Position numbers and translations under genes: made by a program. From contig PAFB01000111.1 in the NCBI GenBank assembly GCA_002700865.1, positions 1-9,596 of the forward strand: 9,596 bases of DNA. The letters run 5' to 3'. Below are positions 1-6,619 of this stretch, in pieces. Numbering within the stretch: position 1 is the stretch's first letter; every line of letters starts with the position of its first letter. Origin of the DNA: Rhodospirillaceae bacterium. Its GTDB lineage: Bacteria > Pseudomonadota > Alphaproteobacteria > UBA7985. The notes below the pieces were generated by a model. That model ran no database searches. It was not told where the DNA came from and saw only the letters and a program-made list of their open reading frames with translations.

Positions 1-20
1 AAGCACTGTTGGATTCGAAA

Positions 21-155
21 GCGTATGCAAAAGGCTAACTTGACCGCAACCAATGTATCTTTGTTGCCAAAACAGGCAGTTACGCGAATATCGCCGGCGG
101 CACTTTAGACCACTCAACCAAAGTTGGCCCAAATTCCCGATTATTTTGCATACGC
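21..155. repeat. 12-bp inverted repeat in the operon leader (possible operator pair)
   Basis: The left arm GCGTATGCAAAA (21-32) and the right arm TTTTGCATACGC (144-155) are exact reverse complements, 111 bases apart. Each arm overlaps a near-palindrome of the form TGCrTAyGCA (the left copy starts with A instead of T). The right arm is also framed by ATTATT (140-145) and AATAAT (160-165), a perfect 6-bp dyad. Two spaced copies upstream of a sugar-type operon that encodes its own LacI-family protein suggest operator sites joined by looping. Against this, LacI-family operators usually have a central CG, and the centre here is TA. The repeat is seen directly; the operator role is inferred. Confidence 0.5.
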
Positions 156-178
156 ATTCAATAATGTGTTGCCAAAAC
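62..178 (+). repeat. 12-bp direct repeat TGTTGCCAAAAC in the leader
   Basis: TGTTGCCAAAAC occurs at 62-73 and again, identically, at 167-178, starts 105 bases apart. Each copy is preceded by a CAAT motif (51-54 and 159-162). The second copy contains the TTGCCA I propose as a -35 element. The repeats could be activator or repressor sites, or a remnant of a local duplication. The two copies are certain; the function is not. Confidence 0.45.
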
Positions 179-198
179 TCAGGGCTCGCGATTAGGTT
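170..198 (+). promoter_or_regulatory. Candidate sigma-70-type promoter for the operon
   Basis: TTGCCA (170-175) matches the TTGACA -35 consensus at five of six bases. It is followed after exactly 17 bases by TAGGTT (193-198), a weak match to TATAAT. Transcription would start near 205, giving a leader of about 30 bases before the ATPase start at 237. The -35 lies within the second direct repeat and just downstream of the right arm of the inverted repeat, where a repressor or activator could act. No better promoter was found in 1-236, but the -10 match is poor. Confidence 0.3.
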
Positions 199-236
199 TT
201 TCACTGTTACTAACGCGCGAAAGGCGAGCGATCCCT

Positions 237-1280
237 ATGGCTGAAATTCAGCTCCGAAACCTCAGCAAACGCTGGGGTAATTTTATTGGCGTTGATCGCT
301 TTGATTTGACCATTGAGGATCAGGAGTTCCTGGTGCTTCTCGGCCCGTCGGGCTGCGGAAAAACAACGACGATGCGAATGATCGCCGGCCTGGAAACGCC
401 CACCGGAGGGGATATTCTGGTAGACGGTGCGCGCATTAACGACTTGGAGCCCAAGGACCGCGACGTGGCCATGGTGTTTCAGAACTACGGCCTCTACCCC
501 ACAATGACCGTGCGCGAAAACATCCGCTTTCCGCTCAAAGTGCGCGGCGTGCCGCGGGATGAGCATGACGCTATCGTCATGCGGGCAGCAGAGATGGTGG
601 AGTTGGGCGACTTGCTCGACCGCCTGCCAAAGGAGCTTTCCGGCGGGCAGCGTCAGCGCGTTGCTTTGGCCCGCGCCATTGTGCGGCGACCAACGGTGTT
701 CCTGATGGATGAACCGCTCTCGAACCTTGACGCGAAACTGCGGGTTTCGACGAGAGCGCAGATCAAAAACCTGCAACACGAACTCGCCGTCACAACGATT
801 TACGTAACCCACGATCAAATTGAAGCCATGACGCTGGCTGATCGCGTCGTGGTTATGAACAAGGGCGAAATTCAGCAAATCGGCACGCCGACCGATATCT
901 ATGACCATCCAGCCAATACCTTCGTCGCGGGCTTCATTGGCTCCCCTGCCATGAACCTCGTCTCCGGCACGGTCAACGACGGCACTTTTTCGGGCCCTTC
1001 GATCACTGTGGCCGGGCTGGAGGCTGCGGATGGACCGGTGACACTGGGGTTCCGGGCTGAAGATGTTGAGGTGGTGAAAACCGGGGGAGACGCAAAGGCG
1101 ACGGTCTACTCGATGGAACTACTGGGAGACGCGACACAGGTCTCGATCCGTGCCGACAGCGCGATCCTCAGTGGTAAAGCGCCCAAAGACTTCCGCGCCA
1201 AGATTGGCGAGCCGATTGGCTTTTCGATACCGGCGAGCCAGTGCCACCTGTTCGATCCTGAAACCGGTGAGCGGCGATAG
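237..1280 (+). CDS. Sugar-type ABC transporter ATP-binding protein (MalK/UgpC-like)
   Basis: Cytoplasmic ATPase that powers import by the two permeases downstream. The 347 residues have the full nucleotide-binding domain: Walker A GPSGCGKTT (36-44), Q-loop Gln82, signature LSGGQ (134-138), Walker B ending in Asp158 with catalytic Glu159, D-loop SNLD (162-165) and switch His192. The C-terminal third (from about residue 235, GFIGSPAMNLVSG) is the TOBE-type regulatory domain of the CUT1 family, with a GFRAEDV motif near 271-277. The length is close to MalK, so the gene looks complete. The start has AAGGCGAG (221-228) as a ribosome site with an 8-base gap. This is the first gene of the operon, an unusual place for the ATPase in this class, where it is often last. 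The substrate cannot be read from an ATPase; the neighbours suggest a polyol, sugar or related small organic compound. Confidence 0.95.
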   Translation: MAEIQLRNLSKRWGNFIGVDRFDLTIEDQEFLVLLGPSGCGKTTTMRMIAGLETPTGGDILVDGARINDLEPKDRDVAMVFQNYGLYPTMTVRENIRFPLKVRGVPRDEHDAIVMRAAEMVELGDLLDRLPKELSGGQRQRVALARAIVRRPTVFLMDEPLSNLDAKLRVSTRAQIKNLQHELAVTTIYVTHDQIEAMTLADRVVVMNKGEIQQIGTPTDIYDHPANTFVAGFIGSPAMNLVSGTVNDGTFSGPSITVAGLEAADGPVTLGFRAEDVEVVKTGGDAKATVYSMELLGDATQVSIRADSAILSGKAPKDFRAKIGEPIGFSIPASQCHLFDPETGERR

Positions 1281-1434
1281 ATAAAGATTTCCTGCCGGGC
1301 GCGCTCTGCCTCTTCCGACCGCGGTAATGAGTGAGCAGCGACCAGCAGATACCAGCATTCAGGCCGGCTTAGGGGGCGGACTGGATAGAGCGTCACTGGC
1401 GACGGAGGCGCACTTCATTTAAGGGAGAAACACG

Positions 1435-2628
1435 ATGAAGATGACCCGTATTGCCCTAGCGGCAACCTCAGCTGCGCTGTTCAGCGCATCCTATGCAAAC
1501 GCTTGTGCCGTAGATGGCGCTGGCCTTTCCATCCTGTCTGCCGCTTTCCCAGCGGTTGAAGCTCTGCAGGACGAGTCCGCTGCTTGTGGTGCTGCGACTG
1601 AGCGTGATCAGGAGCACAAAGACAAGATCAACGCAGCCCTGGCTGCAAGCCCAAGCGCTTACAACGCTGTACTCGGTGCAAACAGCACCTTCACCTCCGC
1701 GAACACCGCTGGCTTGGTTGCCTCGATTACCAACGTACCCGGCGTTGCGGAACTGCCAACTTCGATGAAGGTGGAGCAGGACGGTGAAGTTGTGGCGATT
1801 GCCGTTGGCGCGAACGCACAGCACCTGATGGTCCGTGCGGACATCCTCGAAGCGACTGGCATGGATATGCCTTCGTCTTACGAAGACGTTCTGGCACTGG
1901 CTGATGCTGCTAAAGCGGCGGGCCTGATGGAATACCCGCTGACCGGCACTTACGCTGCTGGTTGGAACCTGGGCGAAGAATTCGTCAACATGTGGCAGGC
2001 GACCGGCGAGCCAATGTTCGTTAACGGCACCGAAGCCAACATCGAAAACGAAGCGGGCATCGCGACGCTCAACATGATGAAAGAGCTGACATCCCGCATG
2101 AACCCAGACTTCCTGACCTTCAACTCTGACGCTGTACAGGCGCAGTTTGAGCAAGGCACGGCCGGTATCGCCAACCTCTGGGGCACGCGTGCTCAGAAGG
2201 TGATCGACGGCGCTGGTGCGCTGGGTGCAGAGGTAGTCATGGGCTCTGCGCCAACCCTCGGCGGCGGTTCAACCCCAGCTTCAACGCTGTGGTGGGATGG
2301 CTACTTCTTCGCGGCGAACCAGTCCGAAGAAGACCTTGCCCGCGCGGTTGCACTGGCCATTGATTCCGCTGACGCCGACATGCTCGCCAAAGGCGATAAC
2401 ATGTCGCTGTTCGTGTGGATGATGGACAGCTACGAAGCAACTCCAGCAGCTGCAGGCGTCTTCGCCACTGCTGCCAACGGTGTACCGGCTTACCCAATGT
2501 ATTCGCACATGGGCAAGATGCACACTGCACTGGGCGCTGAACTCGCTGAGTTCCTCAGCGGTCAGGAAAGCGCTGAGCAGGCGCTGGCGGACGTGGTTGC
2601 TGCGTACAACGCAGCTTTGGCTGAATAA
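1435..2628 (+). CDS. Periplasmic substrate-binding protein of the ABC importer (family 1, UgpB/MalE type)
   Basis: This protein captures the substrate in the periplasm and delivers it to the permease pair. The 397 residues start with a Sec signal peptide: positive residues (K2, R5), a hydrophobic stretch, and a likely signal peptidase I site after ANA (A23). The first mature residue would be Cys24, but -3 to -1 is A-N-A, a poor lipobox, so lipidation is unlikely. The only other cysteine is Cys51, so a single disulfide is plausible. The body has the two-lobe layout of COG1653 binding proteins, with aromatic and Gly-rich segments (for example STLWWDGYFF near residues 282-291). The start is supported by AAGGGAG (1421-1427), a strong ribosome site with a 7-base gap. 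The 154 bases before the gene contain no terminator or convincing promoter that I can see. Strong translation initiation and the downstream stem-loops fit the excess normally needed for binding proteins. Ligand unknown. Confidence 0.92.
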   Translation: MKMTRIALAATSAALFSASYANACAVDGAGLSILSAAFPAVEALQDESAACGAATERDQEHKDKINAALAASPSAYNAVLGANSTFTSANTAGLVASITNVPGVAELPTSMKVEQDGEVVAIAVGANAQHLMVRADILEATGMDMPSSYEDVLALADAAKAAGLMEYPLTGTYAAGWNLGEEFVNMWQATGEPMFVNGTEANIENEAGIATLNMMKELTSRMNPDFLTFNSDAVQAQFEQGTAGIANLWGTRAQKVIDGAGALGAEVVMGSAPTLGGGSTPASTLWWDGYFFAANQSEEDLARAVALAIDSADADMLAKGDNMSLFVWMMDSYEATPAAAGVFATAANGVPAYPMYSHMGKMHTALGAELAEFLSGQESAEQALADVVAAYNAALAE

Positions 2629-2649
2629 GGCCACCCGCTGTTTGATGGT

Positions 2650-2679
2650 CACCGGGGAGCGCGCTGTCGTTCCCCGGTG
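2650..2679 (+). other. Strong mRNA stem-loop after the binding-protein gene
   Basis: CACCGGGGA (2650-2658) pairs perfectly with TCCCCGGTG (2671-2679). Inside it, one G-U and two G-C pairs extend the stem to 12 pairs around a six-base loop. It begins 22 bases after the stop codon of the binding-protein gene. No run of T follows, so it is not a standard intrinsic terminator. Similar structures between binding-protein and permease genes (classically malE-malF) protect the upstream mRNA from 3' decay and lower downstream expression; that role is inferred here. Confidence 0.7.
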
Positions 2680-2700
2680 GCGATCACCCAATATCGTCTC

Positions 2701-2777
2701 AGAACAGATGCTGTGGGCGGAGGTTTTGCAAGGTCCGCTGAACCGCCCCGGGGCAATGCTGTTCTAACCCTCAGGTT
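2701..2777 (+). other. Compound stem-loop region just upstream of permease 1
   Basis: AGAACAG (2701-2707) pairs exactly with CTGTTCT (2759-2765). Inside it TGC (2709-2711) can pair with GCA (2753-2755), and GGGC plus GGTT (2715-2718, 2722-2725) with AACCGCCC (2741-2748), leaving a three-base bulge. An alternative inner pairing is GCGGA (2717-2721) with TCCGC (2734-2738). A small hairpin, AACC (2766-2769) with GGTT (2774-2777), then covers the only AGG-like sequence before the permease start at 2788. The gap is otherwise non-coding. These pairings are read by eye and no folding energy was computed. A role in limiting permease translation or in mRNA processing is inferred. Confidence 0.5.
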
Positions 2778-2787
2778 CTGATCACCC

Positions 2788-3825
2788 ATGCCTCACCGCG
2801 CATTCTTCGCCTTTTTGATGCCCAGCCTGCTGGCCATGGTGCTGTTTATCCTGCTGCCGTTGTTCAGCGTCGGGTATCAGTCGCTGTTCTCGCCACCCAG
2901 AGACATCGAAACCATCTCGGAAATCTGTTCGACGAACTTTCTGACCGGGGTGCGCAGCTGTGAGCAGACCATTTCAATGGAAAAAGTCGAAGGTACGAAT
3001 GTCTTTCGGGGCTTGGACTTTTTCTGTGGCCGATCGGTTTTAGCGTGCAACGAACTCGCGACAGGCTGGTCGGAAAACACACAGGGCGTGGGCTACTTCT
3101 GGTCCAAGGTTGTGCTCAACCTTCCGCTCTATAAAGCCATGGCCTTTACGCTGTTCTACACGGTACTGACCACACCGTTCATTCTGGCGCTGGGGCTGGT
3201 TGTGGCGCTGGTGGTGGATAATCTTTGGCGGCCGCTGCGCGGTCCGACGATTTTTGCGAGCCTGCTGCCCTTTATTGTGACGCCGCTGGTCGGGTCATTG
3301 GTGCTGTTCTGGATGACGGACAACACCGGCGGACTGCTCTATTCCATCACAAACGGCCTTGCCTTCTGGGCTGACGATTTCTCGCTGCGCGCCAGCCCGC
3401 AAGCAACATGGGCGGTGATCGCTGTCTATGGTGTCTGGCACGTCACGCCTTTTGCCTTTGTTGTGTTCTACGCCGGACTGCAAACAGTCAGCCAAGACCA
3501 ACTCGAAGCCGCCATGATCGATGGCGCGCCACGCATTGACCGCTTGCGATACGTGATCATTCCGCATCTGATGCCGCTGATAACTTTCGTCTTGCTGATC
3601 CACATCATGGACGCTTTCCGCGTGCTGGAGCCGATTTTTGGGTTTCAGGCGGCGGCAAATGCGCAGAGCGTCAGTTACCTGATCTATGAGCATCTGGTTT
3701 TGCAGGCTGACAAGCGTTACGGCTCGGCTGCTGCGACCAGCGTTCTGACCATTGTGATGGTGTTCATTCTGCTGTTCCCGGTTCTCGTGCGCACGTGGCG
3801 CGATTTCCGGATTGCGGCGCGATAG
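2788..3825 (+). CDS. ABC transporter permease 1 (MalF/UgpA-like)
   Basis: Inner-membrane half of the import channel, 345 residues. The first membrane segment is about residues 7-30, followed by a long periplasmic loop (about 31-110). Further segments lie near 117-144, 154-176, 206-230, 260-282 and 315-334. The cytoplasmic EAA loop that docks on the ATPase is at 240-259 (EAAMIDGA, then the conserved I..P end). The periplasmic loop carries all four cysteines of the protein (C47, C58, C80, C87), enough for two disulfides. An extra loop here recalls the MalF P2 domain that touches the binding protein, though it is shorter and I cannot claim homology. The start is the first ATG after an in-frame stop at 2779-2781. 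The ribosome site is weak (AGGT at 2773-2776, 11 bases away) and partly in a possible hairpin, so translation is probably poor compared with the binding protein. Confidence 0.93.
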   Translation: MPHRAFFAFLMPSLLAMVLFILLPLFSVGYQSLFSPPRDIETISEICSTNFLTGVRSCEQTISMEKVEGTNVFRGLDFFCGRSVLACNELATGWSENTQGVGYFWSKVVLNLPLYKAMAFTLFYTVLTTPFILALGLVVALVVDNLWRPLRGPTIFASLLPFIVTPLVGSLVLFWMTDNTGGLLYSITNGLAFWADDFSLRASPQATWAVIAVYGVWHVTPFAFVVFYAGLQTVSQDQLEAAMIDGAPRIDRLRYVIIPHLMPLITFVLLIHIMDAFRVLEPIFGFQAAANAQSVSYLIYEHLVLQADKRYGSAAATSVLTIVMVFILLFPVLVRTWRDFRIAAR

Positions 3826-3849
3826 GCGAGGATCAAGAGAGGCATCACC

Positions 3850-4719
3850 ATGACAAAACGCCATCCCCTCGCCCTGCTGGTTCTGATTTACGGCTTTGCT
3901 GCCCTATGGGTTGTGGTCGCTGCCTTTCCCTTTGTGTGGACGACGTGGGGCAGTCTGAAGATCGAAACAGACTTTTTCGGTCATTGGGTAAAAAACCTGA
4001 CCGGCGAAGACACGCTGCGGAGCTTTGGTTCTTACTTCACCACGCTGGGTTATGATTCAGCCTTTTCGGCCAAGAAGCAGTTTGGCCAAGCCGTAGGCAA
4101 CACCATGATTATCACCGTTTGTACGGTGGTTATCAGCCTGACTTTTGGCACGCTGGGCGGCTACGCGCTGGCGCGGTCCACGGCGCGCTATGCCTTTGTG
4201 CTGCTGATCATCGCGCTGGTGTTCCGCGCCATGCCGCATATCACGCTGGTCAGCGGCTATATGGAGCCGCTGTTCCGCTGGGGAATTTGGGGCGAGACAT
4301 GGGTGGCGGTGATCGTGCTGGTGGCCATTAATCAGCCCTTTACGATCTGGATGATGCGCAGCTTCTTTATGAACGTGCCGCGCGAGCTGGATGAGAGTGC
4401 CATGATTGACGGTTGCAACCGCCTGCAAGGCTTCTGGTACGTGATCATGCCGGTCATGTGGCCGGGTGTGATTACCACGGGCCTGTTTTCCTTCCTGCTG
4501 GCATACAACGACTTCACCGTTACCAGCGCGCTGCTGAGTCAGCAGAACACCACCATGATTCCACGGATCGCCGGTTTCCTGGGTTCGGCCCAAAACGATG
4601 GGGATCAGATGGCAGCGGTTGCCGCGGTTGTAACCGCGACGGCACCGCTGTTCGTGCTGATCATGGTGTTCCAACGTCAGCTGGTCAGCGGTCTCACCGC
4701 TGGCGCCGTCAAGGGATAA
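3850..4719 (+). CDS. ABC transporter permease 2 (MalG/UgpE-like)
   Basis: Second inner-membrane subunit of the importer, 289 residues, typical of the MalG class. Membrane segments are visible near residues 8-30, 83-107, 114-133, 150-170, 203-220 and 255-275. The EAA loop is at about 178-201 (RELDESAMIDGC, ending in VIMP). The protein ends in LVSGLTAGAVKG, the usual C-terminal signature of this class, which in MalG reaches into the ATPase dimer interface. The gene follows permease 1 after 24 bases with a good ribosome site AGAGAGG (3836-3842, 7-base gap). It is complete, with no sign of damage. It should pair with permease 1 and two copies of the ATPase encoded at the start of the operon. Confidence 0.94.
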   Translation: MTKRHPLALLVLIYGFAALWVVVAAFPFVWTTWGSLKIETDFFGHWVKNLTGEDTLRSFGSYFTTLGYDSAFSAKKQFGQAVGNTMIITVCTVVISLTFGTLGGYALARSTARYAFVLLIIALVFRAMPHITLVSGYMEPLFRWGIWGETWVAVIVLVAINQPFTIWMMRSFFMNVPRELDESAMIDGCNRLQGFWYVIMPVMWPGVITTGLFSFLLAYNDFTVTSALLSQQNTTMIPRIAGFLGSAQNDGDQMAAVAAVVTATAPLFVLIMVFQRQLVSGLTAGAVKG

Positions 4720-4725
4720 GGCGCA

Positions 4726-5271
4726 ATGAAAGGATCACGGCCCGAACAAGCCTACCTGACCAAGGACACCGACCTGTCAAAAACCGAGCAAACCCGCGCG
4801 GTGATCGAGGGCATGGTCGATGGCCTTAACGACCATCGCATCGACGATATCGGCGAGTTCTTTTCGCAGGGCTTCCGCTGGATGGGCAATCAGGGGTGCG
4901 GTACGAAAATCGGATTGCAGGCCTTTCAGGATAACTGGCAGCGTCCCTTTCAGGCGGCCTTCAGCGACAAGGTTTGCATCGACGAAGCGCGCCTGTTCAT
5001 GGGCGAATGGGCGGCGGCTTTTGGCCGGCAGGAGGCGACCCACTCCGGCACGTTCCTTGGCATCGAAGCGACCGGAAAACGCGTTGAAATCCGCTATATG
5101 GATTTCTGGAAAGTCGTGGATGGCAAAATTGTAGATAACTGGGTCAACGTCGATTTCGCCTATATCGCGGCGCAGCTCGGCGTTGATCTGTTCAATGGCG
5201 AAGGCTGGGAGGCCTTTGATCGAGGAGAGCGCGAGGCCCCTCGCCCACCGCAGAGAGAAGACGAACAATGA
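4726..5271 (+). CDS. Single-domain SnoaL/NTF2-like protein (polyketide cyclase-like fold)
   Basis: A 181-residue soluble protein with no signal peptide, built on the NTF2-like cone fold used by SnoaL cyclases, hydrolases and isomerases. After a charged N-terminal segment (1-20), helical residues 21-45 lead into FFSQGFRWMGNQGCG (45-59). The later strands run through about 107-146, with FLGIEATGKRV, MDFWKVVDGKI and NWVNVDF as the family-like half that closes the pocket. His36, His106, Asp126, Trp128 and several acidic residues could line the pocket, but no catalytic set can be assigned. The C-terminal ~20 residues are charged and probably disordered. The protein is clearly related to the second half of the two-domain SnoaL protein at 6620-7672. 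It starts 6 bases after permease 2 and its stop overlaps the next start as ATGA, so translation of the next gene is probably coupled. Substrate and reaction unknown; an intermediate of the pathway is the simplest guess. Confidence 0.85.
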   Translation: MKGSRPEQAYLTKDTDLSKTEQTRAVIEGMVDGLNDHRIDDIGEFFSQGFRWMGNQGCGTKIGLQAFQDNWQRPFQAAFSDKVCIDEARLFMGEWAAAFGRQEATHSGTFLGIEATGKRVEIRYMDFWKVVDGKIVDNWVNVDFAYIAAQLGVDLFNGEGWEAFDRGEREAPRPPQREDEQ

Positions 5272-6596
5272 CGATAGTGCACCTCAAGCACGGCAAGCCG
5301 GAAACCGAGCGCGCCGAAGACGACGCCAAGACCCGGCAGATTGTCGAAGCCACCCTGGCCGAGATCCAAGCCCGCGGTGATGCCGCTGTGCGCGAGCTGT
5401 CGGCCAAGTTCGACGGCTACACACCGGAGGCTTTCCGCCTCACACCCCAGCAAATCGACGATCTGATCGCCCTGCTGACCCCGCGCGAGCTCGACGATAT
5501 TAAGTTCGCACAGGAACAAGTGCGCACCTTTGCCCAAGCGCAGCGCGACAGCATGACCGACATCGAAGTCGAAACCATGCCCGGCGTCATTTTGGGGCAC
5601 AAGAACATTCCGGTGCAGTCTGTGGGCTGCTACGTGCCCGGGGGTAAATTCCCGATGGTCGCCTCGGCGCATATGTCGGTCGCCACGGCCAGCGTTGCCG
5701 GTGTGCCGCGCATTATCGCCTGTACCCCACCGTTCGACGGTAAGCCCAACCCCGGCGTGATCGCCGCGATGCACCTGGGCGGCGCGCACGAGATTTACGT
5801 TCTGGGCGGTATTCAGGCCGTTGGTGCCATGGCTCTGGGGACTGAGACAATCGAGCCGGTTCATATGCTGGTCGGCCCGGGTAACGCCTTTGTCGCTGAG
5901 GCCAAGCGCCAGCTGTTTGGCCGCGTGGGCATCGACCTGTTTGCCGGGCCAACCGAAACCATGGTGATCGCCGATGAAACCGTCGACGCTGAACTGTGTG
6001 CGACTGACCTGCTGGGGCAGGCAGAACACGGCTATAACTCGCCTGCTGTCCTGCTGACCAACTCCGAGAAACTGGCACGCGAAACCATGGCGGAAATCGA
6101 CCGCCTGCTTGAAATCCTGCCGACCCGCGATACCGCGGCGACCAGCTGGGCCGACTATGGCGAAGTCATTGTCTGCGATACCTACGACGAGATGCTTGCC
6201 GTGGCCGATGATATTGCTTCTGAGCATGTGCAGGTGATGACGGACCGCGACGACTGGTTCCTTGAGCACATGACCTGTTACGGCGCGCTGTTTCTGGGCG
6301 CGCGGACCAATGTTTCCAACGGCGACAAGGTCATCGGCACCAACCACACTCTGCCCACGAAAAAAGCGGGCCGGTACACCGGGGGATTGTGGGTCGGCAA
6401 GTTTCTCAAGACCCACAGCTATCAGAAAATCCTTACCGACGAGGCCGCCACCCTCATCGGTGAATACGGTTCCCGCCTGTGCATGCTCGAAGGCTTTGTC
6501 GGTCATGCCGAGCAGTGCAACGTGCGGGTGCGGCGATACGGCGGGGTCAACGTGCCCTACGGCGAAGCGGCCCCCTATCGCGACCGCGAACTGTGA
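5268..6596 (+). CDS. Histidinol-dehydrogenase-family NAD+-dependent alcohol dehydrogenase (sulfopropanediol 3-dehydrogenase/HpsN-like)
   Basis: A 442-residue cytoplasmic enzyme of the HisD family. Such enzymes oxidise a primary alcohol in two NAD+-linked steps through an aldehyde to a carboxylate, using one zinc. All key positions are visible: zinc ligands Gln251, His254 (QAEHGYN), Asp353 (NGDKVIGTNH) and His413 (GHAEQ), and the catalytic pair Glu319-His320 (SEHVQV). The VGPGNAFVAEAKR stretch (202-214) and the GPTET motif (227-231) are also present. GPTET, YNSPA after the zinc ligands and the C-terminal NVRVRRYGGVN differ from biosynthetic HisD and, as I recall, resemble the HpsN branch that oxidises 2,3-dihydroxypropane-1-sulfonate. 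No other histidine or sulfonate genes are nearby; instead it sits in a sugar-type ABC and SnoaL operon. It is therefore probably catabolic, acting on a small diol, polyol or amino-alcohol-like compound. It overlaps the preceding gene by 4 bases. Family assignment is firm; the substrate is open. Confidence 0.92.
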   Translation: MTIVHLKHGKPETERAEDDAKTRQIVEATLAEIQARGDAAVRELSAKFDGYTPEAFRLTPQQIDDLIALLTPRELDDIKFAQEQVRTFAQAQRDSMTDIEVETMPGVILGHKNIPVQSVGCYVPGGKFPMVASAHMSVATASVAGVPRIIACTPPFDGKPNPGVIAAMHLGGAHEIYVLGGIQAVGAMALGTETIEPVHMLVGPGNAFVAEAKRQLFGRVGIDLFAGPTETMVIADETVDAELCATDLLGQAEHGYNSPAVLLTNSEKLARETMAEIDRLLEILPTRDTAATSWADYGEVIVCDTYDEMLAVADDIASEHVQVMTDRDDWFLEHMTCYGALFLGARTNVSNGDKVIGTNHTLPTKKAGRYTGGLWVGKFLKTHSYQKILTDEAATLIGEYGSRLCMLEGFVGHAEQCNVRVRRYGGVNVPYGEAAPYRDREL

Positions 6597-6619
6597 CAGC
6601 AGCCTGATCACAAATACCC

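Noticed and set aside
53..244. A 63-codon forward frame in the leader
   Set aside because: No ribosome site, unlikely composition, and it runs over the repeats and promoter and into the ATPase start.
210..908. A 232-codon minus-strand open frame opposite the ATPase gene
   Set aside because: The forward strand encodes an ABC ATPase with every motif intact, so this is a shadow frame.
1281..1434. Promoter or small RNA in the gap between ATPase and binding-protein genes
   Set aside because: I found no convincing -35/-10 pair, strong hairpin or T-run; only the ribosome site at 1421-1427 is clear.
1435..1506. Lipoprotein signal on the binding protein (Cys at the first mature position)
   Set aside because: The residues before the Cys are A-N-A, not a lipobox with Leu/Val/Ile at -3 and a small residue at -2.
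2650..2679. An intrinsic terminator
   Set aside because: The stem is strong but no T-run follows, and the transporter genes continue in the same direction.
2480..2767. A 95-codon forward frame spanning the binding-protein end and the gap
   Set aside because: Mostly an out-of-frame reading of the binding-protein gene; the gap part is explained by stem-loops.
5160..6611. A 483-codon open frame on the minus strand opposite the HisD-family gene
   Set aside because: It mirrors the codon pattern of the well-supported forward gene, has no recognisable family, and is rich in His, Arg and Gly as shadow frames in GC-rich DNA usually are.
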